Part shown: one piece after another, positions 44,319 to 52,307 of the stretch | How positions within the stretch are numbered: the first letter of the stretch is position 1 | How the letters are laid out: the number at the start of each line of letters is the position of its first letter | Source: Zeaxanthinibacter sp. PT1 | GTDB lineage: Bacteria; Bacteroidota; Bacteroidia; Flavobacteriales; Flavobacteriaceae | NCBI RefSeq assembly: GCF_028464225.1 | Contig: NZ_JAQPCN010000001.1 | Span: forward strand, 1,364,001 to 1,428,000 | Length of the DNA: 64,000 nt | Direction of reading: 5' to 3' | The notes under the pieces: model-generated | Told to the model about the DNA's origin: nothing | The model's input: the letters and a program-made list of their open reading frames with translations, nothing else | Databases searched by the model: none | Program-made: the position numbers and the translations under genes

Positions 44319-47300
44319 TCAGAAATCAAAACCAAGTCCTACCTGTATTAAATTGCCTTCATCCGAATTAAAGAAACCTCCCTGTACCGTCAGGAAATTA
44401 TAGCCACTCAACCAGATCCCGATTCCCTGGGAAGTGTGCCATTCTGAAGAATTCTGTTCAGGGGTCCATACCCTGCCGTAATCAAATCCCCCGTAGAAGC
44501 CGGCATTAATTGGTGCCACAGGTGTCATCGTCTTCAGCACCCTGAACCTGAGATCCGAGGATTGATAGAAATAGGTCTTTCCTGAAAATCGCTGGTCCCT
44601 GTAACCTCTTAGCCCGTTGTCTCCGCCTATAGATGGAGCATGGTAAAAAAAGTAATCTTCCCCGAAGTTAGTCTTTACCTCTGCCTTGGAAGCGAGAACA
44701 ATTCCGCCGGAGGGGATCAGTTGGTGTGCAAAACCCAGGTCAAAAGCTACGTAACCAAACTTAACATCACCGAGATCAGTATTCCATTTATATCCCCCTG
44801 TGAGCCCAAAACTGAGTGCCTTAGATGGAAAGTCCGGTGCATTCTTATTTTCATAACTCAGGCTGGTCTCGGCTCCCACGTAATACTGGTCATCAAAGAC
44901 GGTTTCACCAAGGTTGTCCGGGGTAAAAAGCCGGTTCTCCATTTCCTGGACTTTGTACGATTCAAAGAGCCCGCGGATCTTGAGAGAATGGTAAGAAATA
45001 CCGGCACTGGCCTTGGTAACCTGCATCCTGGACCTGTAATAATCACGCCCAAAGTTGTCCTCGTTATTCACTGTTTCATTCCCGATCCCGAAGAAATTAG
45101 TCGTGAAACGGTTATTGGTATGGTAGGCTTGAAGTTCAAAATTCCATGAAGGAAATATATTTGCCCAGATTCCCTGGTAAGAGAGTTCTAATGCCCGGAA
45201 GGCAAAATAATAGTTGGCAGACAAGCTGTGCTGTTGCCTGAAAGGGTTCCCGTTAAAACCATTATCAGTAAATGTATTCCTGGCCCCGATGAAGAATCCA
45301 TCATCTGTCCGGAAGCCCAGGTTGGGGGCAAGGACATTAAAATTAGGTTCAAAATATCTCCAGTGGAAGGTGTTGGTCTCGTAGAGATCTGAGAACTGTT
45401 TATCCGGAGTCTCTTCGGTGAAAACCGTTTCTTCGTCTTTCCAGTCGTAAACCTTGAGCTCATCATCGTTGGTTATACGGAAGCTATCTTTTCCATATCC
45501 CCCAATCAGACGGATCATTATTTTGGCCTTCCCGGCCCCGGCAACTTCAAATTCATCATCATCTGAAAGTCCGTAAATCCATATTTCCTTAGTGATTTCC
45601 GGGTCAAAGGTTCGGTCGTACATAACCTCATTCTTCTCATCGCTTAATAGCCTTTGGATAAGAATCCGGGTGCTGCCATCCTCGTTTCTCGTGATGGTAA
45701 ATTTATCGTCCTTCTCTGTCCCCTTCAGGGCTACCATCCGGTCCAGGTATTCGCTGTACTGCCGGGCATATTTTGGAAGCTGCTTCAACCTTGTTTGCAG
45801 GTCTGCCGCGATACGCTTTGCAGTGGAGTCCTGTACCTCCTGGGGCAGGCGATCAAATGCGTTGGCGATTATCTCAGGGCTGAGGTGTTCTTGTATATAG
45901 CGTGCTTCTTCCTCCCAGACTTCAGCCGGGAATTGATTTAAAACGGCACGATCTAGCCTGTTGCCACCCATATTGAGCCATTTTACCGATTTAATATCAG
46001 GTCCGTAAGATTGGAACCTCCTGCTCGCAGGGACAAACATCTGTACGAGGTCCATCCCTACACCATCAAAACGTGGGAATGCATTATCCCTGTCCCTTGG
46101 AATGGGGATAAATACCTTATTGTCATCATCTTTCTCGTATTCTATCCATCTCCACTGGTCCTGGTGCCTGTCCCAGTCACCAATGAGCATATCAAAAATC
46201 CTGGCCCGGATAAAATCGCGTTGATCTATTGAATAAGATTCGTCCTCCTTAATCTTTTCCAGCATGTCCGTGGTACTTTCGAACTCTTTTACTTCACCCC
46301 GCTCATCTATAGCACGCCTGTAGCCCTTATTATTAACCTGTTCTTCTGAAGGGCGGGGCTCGATAAAATACATCTCTCCCCCGAATTCTTCGTTCAGTTC
46401 TCCCAGTGCTTCTTGTTTGGGAATGTAATAGAGGTAAGGATCAGAATGGTTAACATCTACAGCACGAGCCAGTGGATTTATGACCAGCTGCATGTAGGGG
46501 TGAGCCGTTGTAAAGAAATCATTGATAAACTCCTCAACGACAGTGCCCTCGTAATTATTCCCGGTGTAGGCTATACCCTTAACCTTGAATTTCAGGAACT
46601 TCAGGGCGTTTTTCCGAAGGGAGCGCATAGAATACTCTTTCCCGTCTTTATCTTCCAGGCGGATGGAATAAGATTGGTGTCCCCCACCAGTCTTTGTAAC
46701 TTCCAGTCCTCCGTAAAGCGTGTCTAACATGGCTATGGGTGCTGTAACCGATTCGCCAAAATAATCCCGGTAGCGTTCGCCCCACAGGAAACGGTAAAAA
46801 CCAGGTTTATTGAGGTCATTGGGATCAGTCCATACTGAACTTGTTACGCTATCACCTCTGGTCTCCGGGAACTGTTCCATTAAATTCTTTTCAGGGAAAG
46901 GGGGTAGAATAGAAATCGGTGCTAAGCGATCCTCTTCGGTAATGAATGTTACTTTAGAAGACCCGTCTTTAAAATATTCCAATTTGGCAAATCCTTTCTC
47001 CCCATAGGTGAATTTACCCTCGTAAGGCAGGGATCCTCCATAAGTGTTAATACGGTCCTCAGATCTTTTGGTTGCGGCCTTTTTGGCTACCGAACCAACG
47101 ATTAGCTGGTGGAGACCTCCTCCTTCAAGATATTGTAAGCTCTCCTCGTGGCCTGAAACCAAAGTGATACGGTCCGAATCCTGTGCAAGAGCACTGACGA
47201 GAACCCTCAGGTATCCATAGCGCATGGAAGAAAGTCGGTCGGGGTTAAAGCCGGAAAGATCGTCTATCCCTTCCTTGATGGTTCCCAGGACGGGTAGTGG

Positions 47301-48125
47301 TAAGAGGTGATCTTTTACCGTGGTTTTTCCGGCGAACTTGCCATTGCTGAATACCGGGTGATGCATCACGATCAGGATATTCTTATCCTGGGCATCCCCG
47401 ATCTTATCCTCTAATTCTTCAATAAACCTGCGACGCGTGTTGATGTCTGTACATTTCCTGTTTATACCGCTGATACGGGACCAATTAGTGATAAACCATT
47501 TAGAATCCACCAGGATGAGCTCCAGGTTGTCATTCACGGAAAAATTTTCGATGGCACAACCGTTGTTCGGTTCTACCTGTATATTACTGAGATCTAATTC
47601 CTTGATGTAATCCTCGGCTTTCTCCATTTTATCGGCGTCATAACTTTTCCATTCGTTATTCCCCGGGAGAAAGATGGTGTTACCTTTAAAGCCCTTAGCT
47701 AATTTTATTTCACGTTCTAGCAGGGCTTTGTTGGTCTCCCATTGTTCCGAATTCTCGGTAATGTTATCCCCCGTAAAGACCAAAGTGCTTTTTGGTCCCG
47801 CTTCAGCCAAGGTTTTCTGTAACTGTTTTAATAAGGGTGATTCCGAGTTAAGAGGCACTTCACCCATTCCACCCACGAAATAGAAAGTGTGTTCCGGATC
47901 TTGCTTGTCCTGCTCCGAAGAACGAAGATCATTTGCTTTCTGTACATCAAATGTGGCGCATCCTGCAATCAATAAGGAACATATAAGAAGGAAGCTAAGG
48001 GAAAATCTCAATCCTTTTATTCTTGCCCCTGCATATATTCCTTGATCACTCTTAGCAGGGTAATCTTCCACTAAACGGACGGAGTTTTGGGCGTTCTGTA
48101 CTTTTCTTCTGTGAGAAATATGCAT
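44319..48125 (-). CDS. Lipoprotein with degenerate phosphatase, kinase-like region and Omp85-type barrel (paralog A)
   Basis: A 1268-residue envelope protein. A lipobox LLIAGC (C56) follows an unusually long 40-residue lead; a TTG at residue 39 could be the true start. The calcineurin-like domain (about 78-390) has lost key ligands compared with its paralog at 59085: first Asp replaced (GGMG at 85-88), GNN at 155-157 for GNH, and GHEE at 325-328 for GHEH, while GDN (119-121) and HH (255-256) remain. Then come a Gly-rich TGGGHQS (479-485), GDWDRHQDQW (649-658) and PIPRDRD (674-680), read as a kinase-like core. The C-terminal roughly 350 residues form an Omp85-type barrel with GLRGY (1171-1175) and a final Phe. 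Confidence 0.85.
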   Translation of the reverse strand: MHISHRRKVQNAQNSVRLVEDYPAKSDQGIYAGARIKGLRFSLSFLLICSLLIAGCATFDVQKANDLRSSEQDKQDPEHTFYFVGGMGEVPLNSESPLLKQLQKTLAEAGPKSTLVFTGDNITENSEQWETNKALLEREIKLAKGFKGNTIFLPGNNEWKSYDADKMEKAEDYIKELDLSNIQVEPNNGCAIENFSVNDNLELILVDSKWFITNWSRISGINRKCTDINTRRRFIEELEDKIGDAQDKNILIVMHHPVFSNGKFAGKTTVKDHLLPLPVLGTIKEGIDDLSGFNPDRLSSMRYGYLRVLVSALAQDSDRITLVSGHEESLQYLEGGGLHQLIVGSVAKKAATKRSEDRINTYGGSLPYEGKFTYGEKGFAKLEYFKDGSSKVTFITEEDRLAPISILPPFPEKNLMEQFPETRGDSVTSSVWTDPNDLNKPGFYRFLWGERYRDYFGESVTAPIAMLDTLYGGLEVTKTGGGHQSYSIRLEDKDGKEYSMRSLRKNALKFLKFKVKGIAYTGNNYEGTVVEEFINDFFTTAHPYMQLVINPLARAVDVNHSDPYLYYIPKQEALGELNEEFGGEMYFIEPRPSEEQVNNKGYRRAIDERGEVKEFESTTDMLEKIKEDESYSIDQRDFIRARIFDMLIGDWDRHQDQWRWIEYEKDDDNKVFIPIPRDRDNAFPRFDGVGMDLVQMFVPASRRFQSYGPDIKSVKWLNMGGNRLDRAVLNQFPAEVWEEEARYIQEHLSPEIIANAFDRLPQEVQDSTAKRIAADLQTRLKQLPKYARQYSEYLDRMVALKGTEKDDKFTITRNEDGSTRILIQRLLSDEKNEVMYDRTFDPEITKEIWIYGLSDDDEFEVAGAGKAKIMIRLIGGYGKDSFRITNDDELKVYDWKDEETVFTEETPDKQFSDLYETNTFHWRYFEPNFNVLAPNLGFRTDDGFFIGARNTFTDNGFNGNPFRQQHSLSANYYFAFRALELSYQGIWANIFPSWNFELQAYHTNNRFTTNFFGIGNETVNNEDNFGRDYYRSRMQVTKASAGISYHSLKIRGLFESYKVQEMENRLFTPDNLGETVFDDQYYVGAETSLSYENKNAPDFPSKALSFGLTGGYKWNTDLGDVKFGYVAFDLGFAHQLIPSGGIVLASKAEVKTNFGEDYFFYHAPSIGGDNGLRGYRDQRFSGKTYFYQSSDLRFRVLKTMTPVAPINAGFYGGFDYGRVWTPEQNSSEWHTSQGIGIWLSGYNFLTVQGGFFNSDEGNLIQVGLGFDF

Positions 48126-48202
48126 AATGGGGTATGGTTTCTAGTATTAGGTACTATAAGTAAGCTAGGTAGGTCCGGAATCTGCAGGTAAGAGAGGGGA
48201 TG

Positions 48203-48382
48203 CTATGGAGTTTCCAGGAATACCCCGGAGACGTAAAGTCCTATGAGTAATAAAACAAGGAAGGCAGCCACAATAATCACAGCGATCTTAGTAATAGAAT
48301 TTTTCTGGAAAATGTATTTCCGGGTCTGGGTAGCCTCTTCTTTAACAAATTCGGTATTCTCTTCACCTTGTTTCTTAGACAT
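48203..48382 (-). CDS. 59-residue single-span membrane protein
   Basis: A short gene read directly from the sequence: ATG at 48382, stop TAG at 48203. The product starts MSKKQGEENTEFVKEEATQT, has a basic turn and then one strong membrane helix (about 32-51), ending LETP. It is typical of small inner-membrane proteins with a cytoplasmic N-terminus. It sits 77 bases upstream of the large paralog A gene on the same strand and may be cotranscribed with it. No family recognised. Confidence 0.65.
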   Translation of the reverse strand: MSKKQGEENTEFVKEEATQTRKYIFQKNSITKIAVIIVAAFLVLLLIGLYVSGVFLETP

Positions 48383-48497
48383 GTTGCATCGGATTTGGAC
48401 AACGAACTTACAATTCGATTAAAATATGGCTTAGCCTTAAAGAGAAAAATGTTAACTCTTTATGGTGCATGGCTGTGGTAACTAAGCTTTAGGGAGT

Positions 48498-49184
48498 TCA
48501 GTGAGATAAGGGAATAAATGAAAAGTCGATAGTACCCATATGAGGATCCTCAATATGGTCTTTCTCCCATTGAACCCAATCCAGGGACATCTTTTCTCGC
48601 TCTCCTTTATACTGGTCCATTAGATCTTCAGACAGTAATATATACTCGTCCAGCTCAATATCATTCTTTAAAAGTAGATGAGCGGTAATAACATCCTCAC
48701 CAATGAGTTTAATCCGCTTGCCAACGGGAACCTGGCCAACCTCCTTACCAAAGTGAAGGATCATCTTAAGGCCTAACATGGAGGTGATCTTATCTGCTTC
48801 CGGAGATGCACTGTAACGCGCTTTTAGTTTATGCAGCTGCTTGTGGAATTCTGTCTGGAATTTCTTGCACTGAGAAACTAAAGTTTCAAGCTTAGGAAGC
48901 TCTCCCGTCTTGTAAAATAGAACGGCATCTCCCTCTATCTCGGATATTTCAAGACCGATCTCGTTAGAATACACAATCTTGTTGAGCAGGGAGGGGATGA
49001 CTTTGGAGCTCAATTTGAAATCAGTTTCACTCATAAAGCGCGTAAAACCGGTTATGTCCGGTATACATATAAGGGTTTGTGCGGCTTCTTTGGGGACGTT
49101 TTCAGAAGTTGATTTTTTTTCCTTTACCTGCTCGGCCTGGGCCTGATTTGTCTTTTTATCCATGGTTGTGCTGCATTGCGTCAT
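48498..49184 (-). CDS. DUF2652 cyclase-fold protein
   Basis: A 228-residue protein of DUF2652, related to class III nucleotidyl cyclases. The two metal-binding aspartates of the cyclase fold are present: D43 in PDITGFTRFM and D86 in EIEGDAVLFY. The purine-specifying Lys that precedes the second Asp in adenylate cyclases is Glu here, and the transition-state Arg/Asn helix is not obvious, so activity is uncertain. The first 33 residues are a polar disordered lead; the Met at residue 8 (49163) is an alternative start. Confidence 0.85.
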   Translation of the reverse strand: MTQCSTTMDKKTNQAQAEQVKEKKSTSENVPKEAAQTLICIPDITGFTRFMSETDFKLSSKVIPSLLNKIVYSNEIGLEISEIEGDAVLFYKTGELPKLETLVSQCKKFQTEFHKQLHKLKARYSASPEADKITSMLGLKMILHFGKEVGQVPVGKRIKLIGEDVITAHLLLKNDIELDEYILLSEDLMDQYKGEREKMSLDWVQWEKDHIEDPHMGTIDFSFIPLSH

Positions 49185-49581
49185 TATTATGGGTGACTCA
49201 ATTGAATATACGCAAAGTAAATACAGATTGTTTTACGCTCCACTGTTCTTTTAAACTGGTTTCACTGAAAAATGGACTCTATCAGAAATCGAAGGGTAAC
49301 GAAAAGACTAACAGGGTGTTATGTTTTTTGTCAACAAACTAATTACGTTAAACAGTTGCGCGATTAAGCACATAATTTCCGAAATATGGTTGTTTCTTTG
49401 ATACAGATCATTGAAAGCAATATTCCTGCAAGTTTTAATACAACAACAGGATTTAAAATATAAATAAGATTAAATGTTCTTCTGTTATCCATGTTCGATA
49501 ACAAGTTTGGTTGGTTGTTTGCAAATGGTTCTGGCTATCTTCTAAGTCCAGGACCATTTTTTTTTAAATACTTTGATACTT
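49185..49581. other. Long leader region upstream of hemerythrin gene
   Basis: These 397 bases separate the divergent DUF2652 and hemerythrin genes and hold no credible protein-coding frame. The first 340 bases are AT-rich with no exact TAnnTTTG element I could find on the plus strand. The last 60 contain a strong plus-strand intrinsic terminator (listed separately) although no plus-strand gene precedes it. That suggests a non-coding RNA or an attenuated leader. Confidence 0.5.
49523..49565 (+). terminator. Strong intrinsic terminator in front of the hemerythrin start (attenuator or sRNA end)
   Basis: AAATGGTTCTGG pairs with CCAGGACCATTT: twelve base pairs with one G-U wobble, a 13-base loop, then nine T in a row (49557-49565). 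It lies 16 bases before the hemerythrin ATG on the same strand. No plus-strand gene lies upstream as far back as the slipin at 44249, so it is not the end of an ordinary gene. Confidence 0.85.
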
Positions 49582-50016
49582 ATGAATATATTTGAAGCCC
49601 TTCGTGAAGACCATGACGTGCAGCGCGACCTGGTAAAAAGATTAATTGAAACATCCGGTGACCAGGATGCGCGGGATCAGCTGTTTATAGCCTTACGTTC
49701 AGAATTGGAATCTCATGCAGAAGCGGAAGAACGACATTTCTATGTTCCCTTGATCGAGAGTGACCTTACACAGGAAAAGGCGAGGCACAGCATTGCAGAG
49801 CACCACGAGATTGATGAACTTATCGAGGAACTGGAAAATACGGAATACAGTTCTCCCGGATGGCTGGTAACAGCCAAGAAATTGCAGGAGAAAGTAGAAC
49901 ATCACCTGAGCGAAGAAGAACACGAAGTTTTTCAAATGGCCGGGAAAGTATTAACTTCCAAGCAGAAAGAAGACCTGGCCAAATCTTACCAAAAATACAT
50001 GTCTGATAGCCGTTAG
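49582..50016 (+). CDS. Hemerythrin HHE domain protein
   Basis: A 144-residue four-helix protein that binds a di-iron centre. The candidate ligands are H11, H45, E49, H52, H74/H75, H107/H108 and H114, spaced as in HHE-domain proteins (LREDHDVQRDL, ESHAEAEERHFY, AEHHEIDEL, VEHHLSEEEHEVF). Such proteins sense or scavenge oxygen, nitric oxide or iron. The start is ATG 49582 rather than the in-frame TTG at 49573. The strong terminator 16 bases upstream implies conditional expression. Confidence 0.93.
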   Translation: MNIFEALREDHDVQRDLVKRLIETSGDQDARDQLFIALRSELESHAEAEERHFYVPLIESDLTQEKARHSIAEHHEIDELIEELENTEYSSPGWLVTAKKLQEKVEHHLSEEEHEVFQMAGKVLTSKQKEDLAKSYQKYMSDSR

Positions 50017-50047
50017 TATTTCTAATAGCGAGAACCACCTACTTTAG

Positions 50048-50065
50048 GGAGCGCAATGGCGCTCC
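50048..50065 (+). other. 7-bp hairpin after hemerythrin
   Basis: GGAGCGC-AATG-GCGCTCC is perfect but has no T-tract. It lies 32 bases after the hemerythrin stop and could protect the 3' end of the message. Confidence 0.4.
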
Positions 50066-50096
50066 TGACCCATCTTGTGCTATTGGCAAGAAACCA

Positions 50097-50110
50097 GAGT
50101 TATATAACTC
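50097..50110. repeat. 14-bp perfect palindrome upstream of mscS
   Basis: GAGTTATATAACTC, located about 95 bases before the MscS start at 50205. AT-rich centre and dyad symmetry fit a repressor or activator site, though chance is possible. Confidence 0.35.
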
Positions 50111-50204
50111 GATCAGCCCTGAGTTTCAATCGGATCAATTTATATGATTCGGTTTAGTTATTCCTGGCTCGGATTAAATTAATGCTAACTAAATACAACA
50201 CAAA

Positions 50205-51086
50205 ATGTTTAAACTTTCAGATGCATGGAATAAAATGCTCGAGAAAATTGAATCATGGATAGATGCCCTGGTTCTTGGATTGCCCAATTTTATCATGGCC
50301 GTCCTGGTGTTTATCATCGTCTTTATCCTGTCCAAATATATCAGTAGCGGAGCCCGTAAACTACTGGACCGCAGTAAGCTTCAGGATTCCATGAAGCATC
50401 TTATATCCAGGATCGTTGCGATCGTCATTATAATTTTTGGTCTCTTCCTGGTACTGGGGATTCTCAATTTAAGTAAGGCGCTTAACACTATTCTCGCCGG
50501 TGCAGGAGTTGTTGGTCTGGCTGTTGGTCTTGCCTTACAGGGCGCTTTATCAAATACTTATTCGGGAATAATCCTGTCTTACGTCAAGTATGTTAAATTC
50601 GGTGATTGGATTGAAAGTAATGGTTATGCCGGGGAAGTAGTAGAGATAGATCTGCGTTCGGTAACCTTGAAACAGCCGGATAATAATATGGTCTATATTC
50701 CCAATAAACTTGTGGTAGAGAATCCGATTAAAAACTTTTCCACAACTTCACAATCCAGGGTCATCCTGCATTGTGGTGTAGGTTATGACAGTGATCTCAG
50801 TTTTGTTCGGGAATTGGTCCAAAAAACAATATCTAAGCAGTTTGATGGAGTGGAAGAGGATGATGTGATCTTCCTCTATAACGAATTTGGTGACAGTTCT
50901 ATCAACTTTGAGACCAGGTTCTGGATAGATTCTACAAAGGCCCTGGACATCCACAAAGCTCGGACAGAGGCCATGATAGCTATAAAATCAGCCTTTGATA
51001 AAGAAGGAATAGATATACCATTCCCTATTCGTACACTCGATTTTCCTGACAGTGTAACGATCAGCAGGAAAGATAACGAGAGCTGA
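50205..51086 (+). CDS. Small-conductance mechanosensitive channel, MscS family
   Basis: A 293-residue channel that opens under membrane tension to protect against osmotic downshock. Three helices lie at about 24-45, 63-83 and 90-118; the pore-lining TM3 is VVGLAVGLALQGALSNTYSG, with the conserved Gly/Ala packing pattern. The beta domain (FGDWIESNGYAGEVVEIDLRSVTLK) and the C-terminal cytoplasmic cage with FPIRTLDFP complete the family plan. It sits in the stress-gene block with its own terminator. Confidence 0.93.
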   Translation: MFKLSDAWNKMLEKIESWIDALVLGLPNFIMAVLVFIIVFILSKYISSGARKLLDRSKLQDSMKHLISRIVAIVIIIFGLFLVLGILNLSKALNTILAGAGVVGLAVGLALQGALSNTYSGIILSYVKYVKFGDWIESNGYAGEVVEIDLRSVTLKQPDNNMVYIPNKLVVENPIKNFSTTSQSRVILHCGVGYDSDLSFVRELVQKTISKQFDGVEEDDVIFLYNEFGDSSINFETRFWIDSTKALDIHKARTEAMIAIKSAFDKEGIDIPFPIRTLDFPDSVTISRKDNES

Positions 51087-51108
51087 TAAATAGGCTTGTA
51101 AAATTTAT

Positions 51109-51156
51109 AAACCGGGTGGGATCTTCAAGATAAATGTTGATTTTACCCGGTTTTTT
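51109..51156 (+). terminator. Intrinsic terminator after mscS
   Basis: AAACCGGGT pairs with ACCCGGTTT across a long 27-base loop and is followed by T6 (51151-51156). It begins 23 bases after the mscS stop. Confidence 0.7.
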
Positions 51157-51328
51157 AATGCACAATCACCTGGAAGATCACGCGATTAAATATCTAATTT
51201 CTAAAACCTTAGGAGCTGTTCTAGGAAATTGGCAGAACGAACCCTGATCCTCCTAAAGCATCAAATTTTTAAATGATTGGATTAAGCTCTGATGGATTAT
51301 GTAGGTAATTTTATAAAAAAATAAGATA

Positions 51329-51628
51329 ATGATTATCTATATAATATTAGGAATTGCATTGGCTCTGGCCGGGCTTTTGATATTTGCCCTGGGAGCATTC
51401 CACGATACATCAGGTGAAGACACTTTGAATTACAATGAGCAGGAGATACTAAAACCTGTTTTTGAGGACGAGTACATGGAGATTCCCCTGGAGCAGGTAG
51501 TAATTGCAGATAGCTCGGACGCTTCGCTCAAGGCACTGTCAGAAAAGATCAGGAGCTTTAAGCAGCGCAATGCATTTTATCGCAACTCAGAATTCAGATT
51601 TATGGATGGGTCTGATAACAAGTACTAA
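51329..51628 (+). CDS. Small membrane-anchored protein of unknown function
   Basis: A 99-residue protein with one N-terminal membrane helix (2-25) and a mainly acidic, probably periplasmic or cytoplasmic tail ending in a basic helix (SEKIRSFKQRNAFYRN). No family recognised. It lies between mscS and DUF2383 in the stress block with a 240-base leader that shows nothing else. Confidence 0.6.
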   Translation: MIIYIILGIALALAGLLIFALGAFHDTSGEDTLNYNEQEILKPVFEDEYMEIPLEQVVIADSSDASLKALSEKIRSFKQRNAFYRNSEFRFMDGSDNKY

Positions 51629-51696
51629 TATACCATCCATGATGCTAAACGGTGTGCATCTGAGAAATCACCGTATATAATTGATATTAATACACT

Positions 51697-52146
51697 ATGA
51701 ATACATACACAGATAAAGTAGGTTCCAAGCTGAACGACTTGCTGGAAAAGACCTACGACGCAGAGAAGGGATTTAAGAAAGCAGCTGAAAACACCAATCA
51801 TGAAGGTTTAAAGGCATATTTTGAACAGAAAGCCGGAGAGCGCTACAATTTTGGACATGAGTTAAAGTCTGAATTAAAGCAATACGGACAAGAAGTGGAT
51901 AAAGGAGATAGCTTTACCAGTAAAGCTCACAGGGCCTGGATGGATGTAAAAGCCATGTTTTCTTCTGATAACGAGGAGTCTATGCTAGAAGAAGCCATCA
52001 GGGGAGAGAAGGCAGCAGTTTCTGAATATGATGAAGTACTTGCTGAGACCGACCTGCCGCCAAGTACACAAACACTGCTGGCAAGACAACAACAAAAGAT
52101 CAAAACCGGTCTGGATACCATTAAACGTCTGGAAGATTTGAGCTAA
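51697..52146 (+). CDS. DUF2383 four-helix stress protein
   Basis: A 149-residue ferritin-like helical bundle of DUF2383 (PA2169 type): MNTYTDKVGSKLNDLLEKTYDAEKG-type opening, FEQKAGERYNFGHEL, a HRAWMDVKAMF loop and LEEAIRGEKAAVSEYDEVL. Members are induced by stress in diverse bacteria and have no known catalytic role. A strong terminator follows 26 bases after the stop. Confidence 0.9.
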   Translation: MNTYTDKVGSKLNDLLEKTYDAEKGFKKAAENTNHEGLKAYFEQKAGERYNFGHELKSELKQYGQEVDKGDSFTSKAHRAWMDVKAMFSSDNEESMLEEAIRGEKAAVSEYDEVLAETDLPPSTQTLLARQQQKIKTGLDTIKRLEDLS

Positions 52147-52172
52147 TCAAAGATTCCCCCATTATTTAGTTC

Positions 52173-52203
52173 AAAAGATCCCACATTCGTGGGATCTTTT
52201 TTT
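52173..52203 (+). terminator. Intrinsic terminator after the DUF2383 gene
   Basis: A perfect 12-bp stem (AAAAGATCCCAC with GTGGGATCTTTT) and four-base loop ATTC, with seven T in total at the end. Confidence 0.93.
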
Positions 52204-52307
52204 ATAGTGACATCCCTGGGATGACTTCGGATGATTCTTTTGAAATGTGTTATTAATTGCTGTCTTTGAATCACCCTTATCATCTTTAAAATAAGTACTT
52301 AGGCCAT

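Noticed and set aside
49079-49342. 87-codon plus-strand frame running from inside DUF2652 into the spacer
   Set aside because: It is mostly antisense to the DUF2652 gene, has no protein-like composition and ends well before the terminator at 49523, so it does not explain it.
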